NCBI GenBank assembly: GCA_020740775.1
Contig: JAHEWK010000018.1
Location: 1,240,001-1,304,000 of the forward strand
Length of the DNA stretch: 64,000 nucleotides
Reading direction: 5' to 3'
Source: Ilyonectria destructans
Taxonomy: Eukaryota > Ascomycota > Sordariomycetes > Hypocreales > Nectriaceae
Each line of letters starts with the position of its first letter. Positions within the stretch are counted from its first letter, which is position 1. Positions 22,322 to 32,136 of this stretch are shown piece after piece. Under the pieces are notes generated by a model. It did no database searches. It saw only the letters and a list, made by a program, of their open reading frames with translations, and had not been told where the DNA came from. A program made the translations under genes and the position numbers.

Positions 22322-24571
22322 GATGAAGGCGTAGGTGTGAGTGTCCAGTATCCCGCCTTTGAGGTTTCTAGCAAGAGAGTCGGGTGCGGCGAGATTGGGA
22401 CAATGGCCCCATGGCAATCCAGGCGAGTGTGTCCCACTCAAGTACCGGAGAGAAAAACAATGGAAGCTACGCGATAATTGAGCGCTGAATCAGGTCAATT
22501 GGTCGCGGGAAGCAGGTCGTTGAGCGGGATGGCGACGGAGGGCGGCAGTGAGTGGCGGAGGTGCGTGAGACGGATGTCAGCCAAAGCAACTCTACGAACA
22601 AGCAGCGAGAAATGGAGAGTGAATCAAGGCCGGCCGAGTCAATATTCTTCGCACGTGTCGCAATTAGAAAAAATGAGGAAGAATGATTGCTGTGACGATG
22701 CGCCGGCAGCGGAAGAACCGTTGGTCGTACCGCGTACGTGCGCGCCAAGGATCAACGCGAGCGGATCAATTACAAGCACAAGACCCGTCTCAGAACAAGA
22801 AAAAGAGGCGAAGGGATGCCCACACCCGGCGGACACAACACTCAGAGGCTCAGCGCACGAGGCTCAATCTGGCACGCGGGATGATTATCAGGGACGCAGT
22901 GGAGGGGCCAGGGGGCGTCCCGGAGTGGGAAAACCAGGGGAGCAATTGGCCTGGATGGAGAGCTAGGGGCGGCGAAGAAACCAAAGGGGTGGTGGGATGG
23001 GGATTACAGGGCTGGGGTGTGGTGTTGTGGGTTTTGAGTGTTGGGCTCCTTGTAGTAAGGCTGAGTGAAGTGCTGAGAGAGGCAGTACATATATCAACCG
23101 GTGATCCTAGGCCGATGGGGCAAAGACGATCAATTAAATGTATTAAAAATAGACAGCGTCTTCTTGTCTCTTGACTTGAGTGTCGTGGCTCGAACGATCT
23201 AACCAAGGGAAGCCGCAAGGAGCCCCCCCTAGTGCCACGAGTTGGGCTTGCGGGCCATGTCGCTCATCGCGCCGCATCGTCAGCCACCCGAACTAGCCGG
23301 ACTTCCCATGATGGCACGACTGAGACTCTCTAGGCCAGGTGAATCTACATCTAGCCTCATCAGGCTGCGGTGCATAACTTACATACCGCTGGCTGCGTGC
23401 AAGAACCCACAGAGTTCCGATGAAGCGTGGTGGATCCCCGCTTACACCCATGGCCACTCCATCGTCCCATCCCCACAACTGCAACGGGTGTGGTGGCCTT
23501 GGTGATACCGCAGCCCTGGCACTCTGCAGATCCTGGTTCATTTCCTCTGCTGACGGGCCAAACTCCCAGGCGTCATCGTCTGATTGATCGTCTGCACATC
23601 AAGCTCCTCTGTCGTAGGAGTGGTTCACTAGACTTTGCCAGAGCGGCGACACCAACGCCGATTGTCATATCGCGCCGCCCATCTTGCCCAAAACCAACAA
23701 CGGCTGGCTTCCTGAGCCAATCTCATTTCTTAAACTCAAACCCCGGTTGCCACCAACTTATTTATGGAAACCTTGTCCTGAGCTTGTCGACCAAGGCTAG
23801 TAATGAACCAGCCTCGTCTGAGGCCGCTGCGCCCGGTTGACTATTCTGTAGATCCTCGCTGTAAGTGTGGCGCAGACTTGCGACGACGCGCGCTCATCTA
23901 GATGTTTGGCCCAACCTAGCTGTACAGTAATCACTAATAAATCCTCCTACGTAGCCACCATTTTGCAACTCCGTCCCATCCGTCAAACATTGTCATCGCT
24001 TTGCTATCCGTCTTACCCCTCGACGGCCCCCAACTGCTGCGAATATCTCTCAGACACGACCCCAGCAAGGCATTCTTCCTCATCCATCATCACATTGGGC
24101 TTCAATGGCCAGGCACTCCACTGTGTATCCGTCTCCAAGAAGCTTCAGCCTTCCCCGCCTTCGTGTATGATTTGTAACAGCCTGTCTACACAAGAATAAA
24201 TAACCACCAACGCACTGGTAACCAACACGATCCTGGTACGGCCCCAGTCACATCACATCCACCAACTTGAACAAACACAACGCTTAGGTTCGCATTACAT
24301 TCCTTAAGCAGCTGCATGCACCCATGTCCATGTGCCTAACTAGATAAAACTCTTCTACAATTGGATATCCATCATCAACCATGCATCATCCCATCCCCGT
24401 GTTCGTTCGTTACCAAGCACCTCACATCAAATGCCTTCCGGATCATCTTCAAGCAAAGAAATACCCTTCGCCACGCCGCCCCCAAATATCATTAAACTAT
24501 TCCCTGCCACGCCGCTCCAAGCTCGTAAAACATGACAAGAATTGCCTAAAATGAAAGCCCAGCGTCTCCAA
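22322..24571. other. 2.25-kb intergenic region
   Basis: This lies between MCM2 and the downstream membrane-protein gene, both on the minus strand. I saw no convincing coding sequence. A TCGAACC-like word near 23190 raised the thought of a tRNA, but no cloverleaf forms. Confidence 0.5.
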
Positions 24572-27279
24572 TCAGCTCATCACCGCGGTTTGACGCCTCT
24601 GGCTGTTGCCTCCGCCTCTCTTCTGGCTACCTGGCCGCGCAAGCGTGTACTTGGCGAACGCTCTCGCCAGCGCCTTTTTGCAGCTCACCTTCTGGCTGCC
24701 TACGAAGCTGTCAACTGTCACCGCAATGGCTCGGTCAATGTCCTGCGTCGAGCAGTATTCCGACAGTCGCATTCGGCAGAATGCCTCGCTAATTCGGATG
24801 ATAGCCTCCAAATGACGGACCTACTTCCCGTTAATATCTCACTTTACGTCACACAAACAAATCTCCACATACCGTAATTGGGTAGGCTCCTGTAGCCAGA
24901 GACTCTCGTCTCATGTCGGCGAACAACCGTGCAATCTTGTCCTCATCCACGTGATACAGCTTCGGCTTGCATCGTTCTCGGGCGTACAGAATGTACTTTC
25001 GCAGAAGCTCTTGCGGGATCTCGCCCTCGTGCTTCATAGATGTCGATGTACCCTGAGTCTCCATCTGCGCCGAATCGTGCTCAACCTCCATCGAGTCTTG
25101 CTGACTCAAGGGATGGCTACGGCTGTGTGAGCCCACAATGAACCTGGCCAGGCGCTCGTCTTCCTCTGGCTCAACCGTATCGCGGACAACGCAGAGGATA
25201 TCGAAACGTGACAGGATAGGCTCTGTCAGCTCAACGTTTGCGGAGAATGGAATTGTAGAGTTGTATCGGCCACCGATGGGGTTGGCTGCCGCAATAACAC
25301 CACACCGAGCCTGCAGTGTTGTCACGATACCGGCCTTGGAGATGGAAATGGTCTGCTGCTCCATGGCTTCGTGGATGGATGTTCGATCTTGATCGTTCAT
25401 CTTGTCAAACTCGTCAATCAGGCAGGTTCCTCGGTCAGCAAGCACCAAAGCACCGCCCTCCAATGTCCACTCGCTCGTCAGAGGATCTCGACGGACACTA
25501 GCCGTCAGACCGACTGCACTGGCACCCTGACCGGTGGCAAACACAGCACGGTGTGCCGTCTTCTCAACGTATTTGAGCACTTGAGACTTGGCAGTACCGG
25601 GATCACCAAGGAGGAGCACGTTGATGTCTCCTCGCAGGTGATGCATGCCCTTGGTAACCTTGGACACTCCGCCTAGCAGGGAAAGAGCCACGGCCGTCTT
25701 GATGTCTGTGTGCCCGTAGATGCTAGGGGCAATCGAGTTGATGACCCTGTCGATAATGTTGGGGTCTCGGCCCAGCTTGCGAATCTCATGCTCGTCTTCC
25801 TCCGTCATCCGGAAACCAGCCAGCTGGTCATGGGACTTGACGACGTTGTTGGCCTCGAGAATGGTAGCAAACACGGGGAAGCCGTTGCGGTTGTTGAGCT
25901 GAGCATCGTAATTGTTGCGGTAGATTCCCGTCACTTCAATCTCCTCTCCAGGCTTGGCCTTGTCAATGAGATCCCAGAGAAGAATGACCTCTCGGTGCCG
26001 GGGCAATCGACCAGCAGGGACAGTGCCAGGCGACTCTTGGAGAGTGAGTTTCTGGTAGTTTCGGTAGACCGTCTTCTCAGAGTTGAGGGTGAAGGGACCA
26101 CGAGACTGGCAGCTCTGGCAGTAGCTGATCTTGACCTCGACATTGGACTCCTGCTGGAAGGGTCCCAGGGTCTCACCACACTTGGAGCAGTCAAACTTGA
26201 CGTACTTGAGCTGGGGGAAAACGCCAGATCGTCGAGTAACGACACCACTGACTCGTACCAAGCAGTTCAAATGAGATTGACGAAGCTGGCGAAGGGTGTA
26301 GTGGACAGGGAGATCGAAGATGCGCACGTGAATCTCCGAGTGAATGCGCTCGTAATCGGGATAATGGAGGAGGACGACGTCCATGGCGACGTCGTCAAAG
26401 AGCTTGAGCATCTCGGCGGGGGCATTGGCCAAGAAGTAAGCAAGGATGGCCTTGCTTTCTGAAAGGTGCTCGTACGAGACCTCTAGGGACTCGGCATTGA
26501 CCTCACCGAGGGTTCGGATGCGGTTACCGTAGACGGACGATCCAGACGTATCGGTGTACGACGTCAAGAAGGCTTTAAACTCTCGCTTGATAGTTCGCTG
26601 GACGGACGGTTGCAACACCCACTCGGTCAAGCTCGCAGCCTTGACATCACCGAGAGCCTCGAGCGACAACTCCTCGGCCATGATATCGGTGTCCATGACA
26701 TCGTCAGGGTCCTCGTCGTAATGGTGGCGTCGGCGGCGGGGTTGGGCAGTCAGATCAATATCGCCTTCATCGTCGTCACCGGGGAGGAAGGCTGCGGGGA
26801 TTCGCTGTCGGCGGGCTACCTCTCGGTCTCTTCGGTTGAGCTGGGACTCCAGCTGTCGTCGGGCACCCAGATCCATGTCGGCGTAGTCTGCCTCATCGAG
26901 GTCGATACCTTCGTAGGTGTCATTTTCTCGATCTCGGTAATCGGCTTCGAAACCCTCGCGGAACAAGTCGACATCGTCCTCGGCCATCTCATCCAGTTCA
27001 TCCAGGTCATCTTGGATCTGAGCCTCCTCGTCAATATCGTCATCGTCGTCGCCGCCGTGGGCAATGTTAAACTCGGCAGGAGGCGACGAGGGCATAGGGC
27101 TAGAGCCCAGGCCGACCGATGAGGCGCCATCATCACCACCACGCGATCGTTTGCGACTTGATCGGGGATCGGATCGCCGGTTGGCGGACCCTGGGTTATT
27201 TCGTAGCGGGGAACTGGCGGGCTGTGAGAGACAGAAGAAAAAGGGGAGGGGTTGATGCAGACTGGGGGGCTCACCTCAT
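24572..27279 (-). CDS. MCM2: DNA replication licensing factor MCM2
   Basis: This is a subunit of the MCM2-7 replicative helicase loaded at origins in G1. Exons 27279-27275, 27213-24873 and 24820-24572 give 864 residues (yeast Mcm2 is 868). The first exon is only ATG plus two bases, and splicing to 27213 gives MSSPLRNNPGS. Seen in order: a basic patch (SSRKRSRGGDD), a very acidic N-terminal tail (DDDDDIDEEAQIQDD; in the family this region binds histones H3-H4), the zinc finger CSKCG...CQSCQ, Walker A GDPGTAKSQ, the sensor-side AANPIGGRYN, Walker B LIDEFDKM, and the arginine finger LSRFD. The C-terminal winged-helix part follows the second intron (VRHLEAIIRISEAFCRM). All motifs are intact. Two MCB-type ACGCGT sites lie 215-257 bases upstream of the ATG. 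Confidence 0.95.
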
Positions 27280-27493
27280 GATTGTCCGTCCCTATCGACA
27301 AATTGACACCTGAAATATGTGTGAAGATGTCCAAGTTGAGGGGGCAACGGCAAAGTGTCGGGTGCAGGGGATGGGGATGGAGGGGTTGTGCTGTTGTGTC
27401 GTCAAAAAGAGGCCAGAGGGAGAATACAGGCGAGATCAAGCGAAAGTGGAGGCGGGCGACAAGCGCAATTTCGCGTGTCGAGACGCGATCCCG

Positions 27494-27505
27494 ACGCGTA
27501 AAGTG
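27494..27505. promoter_or_regulatory. MCB-type element, copy 1 (ACGCGTAAAGTG)
   Basis: A perfect MluI cell-cycle box ACGCGT, extended to a 12-base word that is repeated exactly 37 bases further on. MBF (Swi6/Mbp1 type) binds ACGCGT in yeasts and drives G1/S genes, including MCM genes. It lies about 215 bases upstream of the MCM2 start. Confidence 0.6.
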
Positions 27506-27530
27506 ACGGCGCTAATTCGGGCTGGCATTA

Positions 27531-27542
27531 ACGCGTAAAGTG
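27531..27542. promoter_or_regulatory. MCB-type element, copy 2 (ACGCGTAAAGTG)
   Basis: The second exact copy of the 12-base word, in the same orientation, about 250 bases upstream of the MCM2 ATG and about 290 bases upstream of the UBR-box gene ATG. Confidence 0.6.
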
Positions 27543-27833
27543 GTTGACCACAGTGCACCCAAGTACACGGCTAGGTACCTGGAGCACGGCCTCTGAAGAC
27601 AAAAGATTAGCCACACATGCTGAGATATCTACGCCACACAGTGTTCGCGGTATTCTGTCACCTATCACTCGCGCTTCTTATCGAGGCTGACTCTCCTCAC
27701 TTCCCACTGGCATCATCGTCACTGCGACCGTGGAGCTTGGCTGCATTCCTCGTCATCGGAACATCATCTTTCCATCGCCCACTGCGTCTCATCCCTTTCG
27801 AACTCCCCCTTTTAATTCTATCCCCATTCCGTC

Positions 27834-29744
27834 ATGTCGATGGATGCTGATTCCTCGGCGCCTGCTCTGGCCGTGGACCAGTCCGCGCAAACCGGCATCG
27901 CGCGCAAAGACAGCTTCTCTGGCAGGTCGCATGCTTCCAACGACTCCCAGACGGCAGCCGAGTAAGCATCAATCCCGTTCCTTGAATGCGCTCGTCTAAC
28001 AGCTCTAGGTTCATCCGCAGCCAAGAACTCCTCGAGGCCGATGCCCGCGAAGCCCTTCCTTACGTACGGCCATTACCCTCCCATACCTATCGACCTGCCT
28101 GCTTACATTTCCTAGAGCATTGAGCACTGCACCAAGATCCTCGGTCCATTGCGGCAAAATGTCTTTGCTTGCTTGACCTGCAATCCTCCACCTGCAAAGG
28201 CTGGCGGTGCCTGGAATCCCGCTGGTGTCTGCTACGCCTGTTCCGTCCAGTGCCATGGCGAACATACCCTCGTCGAGATTTTCCAGAAGAGAAACTTCAC
28301 CTGCGATTGCGGCACGACTCGAATCCCAGCGACCAGCCCATGCGCCTTGCGCACCAACGAGACTACCAACACCCGCGGCGGAGTCCACTCGGAGGAGCCT
28401 GATGCCAACAACAAATACAACCACAATTTCCGTAACCGATTTTGTGGTTGCGAATGCGATTACGACCCCTTTCAGCAGAAGGGCACCATGTTCCAGTGCC
28501 TTGGTCTGGGCACGCAGGAAACTGGTGGATGTGGTGAAGATTGGTATCACCCAGGCTGCCTAGTGGGCATGGGGCCCAATTGGTTCGAGAAGATGGAGAA
28601 GAAGCAAAACAAGACTTCCCAGGAAGGCGCCGATGGTGCGAAGCAGCTGACCACCATTTCCGAGGGCAACGAAGAGCAGAAAGAGTCTAGTGAGAAACCA
28701 GCTGAAGAGACGGCCAATGAGACGGCCGTCGTTGAGGAGGAGGATGACGACGACGAGGTGCCCATGCCCCCAGGATTCCCAGAGGAAGAGGATTTCGAGG
28801 GCTTCCTTTGCTACAAGTGCGTCGAAGCAAATCCTTGGGTAAAGCGTTACGCTGGCACCTCTGGGTTCCTCCCTGCTGTGTTTGTGGATCAGGCTAAGTC
28901 TACTCTTGAAGCCAAGCCGGTAGAGGAGACCAACCCGATTGAGGTCCAACCGGTAGATCAGGCCAAACCAGTAGAGGAAGCCAAACCGGTGGAGGAAGCC
29001 AAACCGGTGGAGGAAGCCAACCCGGCGGAGGAGGCCAACCCAGTGGAGGAGGCCAAACCGGTGGAGCAAACATTGGTGTCCCGCAAGCGCAAGGCCGATG
29101 ATGATGACGAAGAGAGCACAGAGGCTAAGCGTCTGAAGAGTGAGGCTGGCTCCGACACCAACGGAACCTCCGCTGTTCCAGCTGCGCCGTCCGAGGAAGT
29201 ATCATCCACCAAGGAGGACTCCGACTGCAAGCTCCGCAACCTCTCACCCGCACCCAAGGGACAGTTCTCCCTCTTCTTCAAGGAGGACTTCCGGGAAAAG
29301 TTCTGCCGCTGCTCCTCGTGCTTCCGGAACCTCAACGCCCACCCGCAGTTGACGGAGGAGGAGGATGTCTACGAGCCGCCCATGTCCGAGGAGGGCGCCT
29401 CGCAGCACGGTGGCTCCACAAACGGCAGCGGCAGCCTCCTCGAACGTGGCGAGAGCGCCCTGCGCAACGTCGACCGCGTCAAGGCTATCGAGGGCGTCAT
29501 GGCCTACAACCACCTCAAGGAGCGCCTCAAGCCCTTCTTCCAGCAGTTTGCCGACAGCGGCGAGGCCATTGGCGCCGAGGACATCAAGGCCTACTTTGCC
29601 AAACTGCGTGGCGACGAGCAAGGCATTAAGGAAGCCGGCGAGGCGGCTGCGTCGTCATCTAAGGAGGGAGGGGGGGGAGGGGGAGGGGGAGGGAAAGGAC
29701 AGTGGCCGCAAGGAACAGAGCGGATACTGATGCATGGCGTATGA
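27834..29744 (+). CDS. UBR7/mlo2-like protein: UBR-box zinc finger plus atypical PHD finger (putative E3 ubiquitin ligase)
   Basis: Three exons, 27834-27961, 28009-28063 and 28116-29744, give 603 residues. A UBR box occupies about residues 66-135 with many Cys/His ligands (CTKILG, FACLTC, GVCYACSVQCHGEHTL, FTCDCGTTR). A Cys-rich PHD-like module follows at about 150-205 (RFCGCECDYDP, GGCGEDWYHPGC). This pairing is that of human UBR7 and fission yeast mlo2. An acidic stretch (EEEDDDDEVPMPPGF) precedes a third Cys pair (FLCYKC). Then come six copies of a KPVEEA hexapeptide, a likely nuclear signal (SRKRKADDDDEE) and a conserved C-terminal zinc-type block (KFCRCSSCFRNL). A G-run at 29665-29697 encodes poly-Gly near the end, so the last ~25 residues are frame-sensitive. 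It is head to head with MCM2. Confidence 0.85.
28962..29069 (+). repeat. Six tandem 18-base coding repeats (KPVEEA-type)
   Basis: Six imperfect copies of GCCAAACCGGTGGAGGAA run head to tail in frame inside the UBR7-like gene, encoding Ala-(Lys/Asn)-Pro-Val-Glu-Glu units. More degenerate units extend leftwards to about 28905. Copy number is likely to vary between strains. Confidence 0.85.
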
Positions 29745-30144
29745 GGGTTGAGGTTTTGGGAATTACTGGTTGTGGCAGGATTCTAGTCCTGTGTAATTAT
29801 ATGAGATGTATTATTATGACGAGGCGGGTGGCTCTGGGTAACAAATTGCACACCAACGTATCGAGGATAGATCACAGGATTCGGATGCGGCAACATCATG
29901 TGCCTAAATGTAGATGCTTGAGATGCAAAATCTAGCCTCTTTTCTAACCGCCGACTACAAAAGCCCAACCAACATCCCTCAGTTCCCTCCAAAATTGTAC
30001 AAATACAAAACACCGTCCCGCGCCCTTGTGCCCTTCCTTGCCCTTTATTCATTACAGTTGGGTATCGCTGAATCAAAAACGCAGCCCCTTTCATCCCATC
30101 TTGTCCGCGGCGAGTCCAGACGCAGATCAAGCCAATCCCTCTCT
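29745..30144. other. Convergent 3' intergenic region
   Basis: A 400-base space between the stop codons of the UBR-box gene (+) and the coiled-coil gene (-). It is AT-richer than the coding flanks and probably holds both 3' untranslated regions. Confidence 0.6.
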
Positions 30145-31464
30145 TCATTGCCCCGTCGAGCCTGTACTCGACGCCGCACTCAGTGGTCGCGGTGGCGGCG
30201 CAGGCTGGCCGCCCGCCGAGTCCTCACGCTGCATGGCGATGCCGCCCATCATGCTCATCGGCATGCTCATCGGCATCCCCATTCCCATACCCATGCCCAT
30301 AACGTGCATCTGCTGTCCCGACTGGCCGCCGCCGTCGCTGTCCTCGGCCTGGCTGTCCATCTGCTCCTGCGCGGCCTTGAGATCAAGCTCGTGGAGCCGC
30401 TTCTTCTCGGCGGGGTCGATGATGTCGTCGTCGTCGCTCCAGTAGAAGTCGTCATCCTCGAGCTCGGGCATGGCCATGCGCTTCCAGAAGCGCAGCTCCT
30501 GGCGGGCGGCCTTGTCGTCGACGCGGCGGTCCCAGCGGGCCTCGTCCTCGTCGTACTTGCGGCGGAAGTCGCGCAGGCTGTCGTTGGCCTTGCCAGCGTG
30601 GTGTTGCATGGTCCAGATCTGCTCGCGCAGGCGGGCGTTCTCGTCGCGGGCGTCGGCGAGCTGCTTGCGGTAGGAGCGGTGCCAGGAGGCCACATCGGTG
30701 ACATGTTTGGTCTTGTATTCGTGGAACTGGCGCAGCATGAGGGCCATGGCGTTTGCATACTGTGACAGGAGGTTGGCGTTGGCGTCGCGGCTAAACTTGG
30801 CCTTTTCGAGGGACTCGGAGAGGAGAGAAATGAGGGCGTCTAAGTTCTGCTCTTGGCCTGGTGGAGGAGAGACATGTTAGCAGTGAGCCTTGTCAAGTCG
30901 CGTGTTGCCTTTGAAATCGGGGGTGAACGTACCGCTGAGGTCCTCCGCGGCGCCGTCTATCACGTCGTCGTTGCCCAAGGCATGCGTCCTGGCGCGGTTC
31001 CGTACGCGACCCAGCCCGCTGACAATGTCCTCAGTGACGCGACGATTCTCCGCGAGCTGGCGGCTCAGCTCCTCGACCATGCCGTAGATATAGTTGAGCT
31101 CAGCCTGGTGGCCGGCGGGAGTGGGCACGGGCATGCCGGCGGCCATGTTTGTGCCGTTCATGCCGTTCATCATGTTTGCGTGGTGTTGCGGGTGCTGTTG
31201 GTGCTGCGCCTGTTGCTGGCTTTGCAGCTGCTGTTGATGGAGCTGGAGCTGTTGTTGGCCCTGGAGAGTGCCGACGCCAGCGCCTCCACCGCCGCTGTTG
31301 TTGCTGTTGCTGTTGCTGAGGTGCTGCTGCGCAAGTTGCTGTGCGAGCTGCTGTTGAGGTGATATCTGCGGGTGAAGAGGGAGTTGTTGTTGTTGGTGTC
31401 GAGCCGCGGGCGGGGATGGGGACGGAGACGGATCGTGGGGGCTTGGAGGCGTCGGAAAGTTCAT
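30145..31464 (-). CDS. Gln-rich coiled-coil protein, unknown function
   Basis: Two exons, 31464-30933 and 30857-30145, give 414 residues. The N-terminal third is low complexity: Pro/Ser, then long Gln-rich runs (HQQQQLPLHPQ, QQLAQQLAQQHL, QLQLHQQQLQSQQQAQHQQ), Asn/Ser and Gly. The middle is a predicted coiled coil (from about YGMVEELSRQLAENRRV to KYDEDEARWDRR). An acidic block FYWSDDDDIIDPAEKKR follows, then Met/Gly repeats (MGMGMGMGMPMSMPM). Such a build is common in nuclear transcription or chromatin cofactors, but I do not recognise this one and assign no role. Splicing restores DLSGQEQNLDALISLLSESL across the intron, supporting the model. Confidence 0.8.
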
Positions 31465-32136
31465 GTCTTGCTGGCTAGGGCCGTCTGGGTCGTCTTTATT
31501 AGAGGTTTGTCTTGTCTTGTCTTGGGCTAGCCCCGGATAGTCAAGTGGAGTTTTGTACTTATCAGGTGTCTATGATATCTCTATACCGGGGCTACATTGA
31601 ACATCATCACCAACACGTTGGCATGAGATATATCCAGTGCCATTGCTTTCTTTTAAAGAAACATTGCCATACCAGAGAAGTCACTTTTAAGCACTAGCAT
31701 CTAGCAAAGACTGTTCACGTGGTTGATCCGTCGGGCAAGTAAAAGGTCATTTCATCCGGCACTACGCTTCAATTCGTTCTTTAGCTATCGTTGACACATC
31801 ACACAATCCAGATTTCTTCTCCTTTTTCCCCGTTACTTTTTTGCTCTGCTCTTTTTCTCACTCTCTCATACAAATATACGTCGACACATTCGTCATTGCT
31901 TCATGACATGTGCACTCTCAGAGCATGTAAAACACAAAACGCCTAGTCATAACGTGTCAGCATCCATGCGTGGACATCATCGCCATGTAGCGAGCGATCC
32001 ATCCTCCAAACTAAGAAATATATCATGTCATGTACGTCGTTTCATCGTTGTCGCGAGTTCGCCAATCGTCGTTTCCTGAGGGCGAATAGGAAAAAAACCC
32101 TGGATCCAGTCAATTCCTCTTTTTGTGTCAGCCGGC
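31465..32136. other. Intergenic region between two minus-strand genes
   Basis: AT-richer, 670 bases, with pyrimidine-rich tracts at 31815-31865. It should hold the promoter of the coiled-coil gene's upstream side and the 3' untranslated region of the caspase-like gene. I see no gene. Confidence 0.5.

Larger units (their letters stand above)
27280..27833. promoter_or_regulatory. Bidirectional promoter of MCM2 and the UBR-box gene
   Basis: This 554-base region separates the ATG codons of MCM2 (-) and the UBR7-like gene (+). It is GC-rich near MCM2 and pyrimidine-rich near the other gene. It contains the duplicated MCB element described separately, and related CGCG words (TCGCGTGTCGAGACGCGATC) lie just beside the first copy. 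Confidence 0.7.

Noticed and set aside
23160..23260. Possible tRNA suggested by a TCGAACC-like word
   Set aside because: No T-stem or acceptor-stem pairing could be formed on either strand.
25710..26462. 250-codon plus-strand open frame
   Set aside because: It is antisense to the MCM2 zinc-finger and AAA region, whose motifs are unmistakable.
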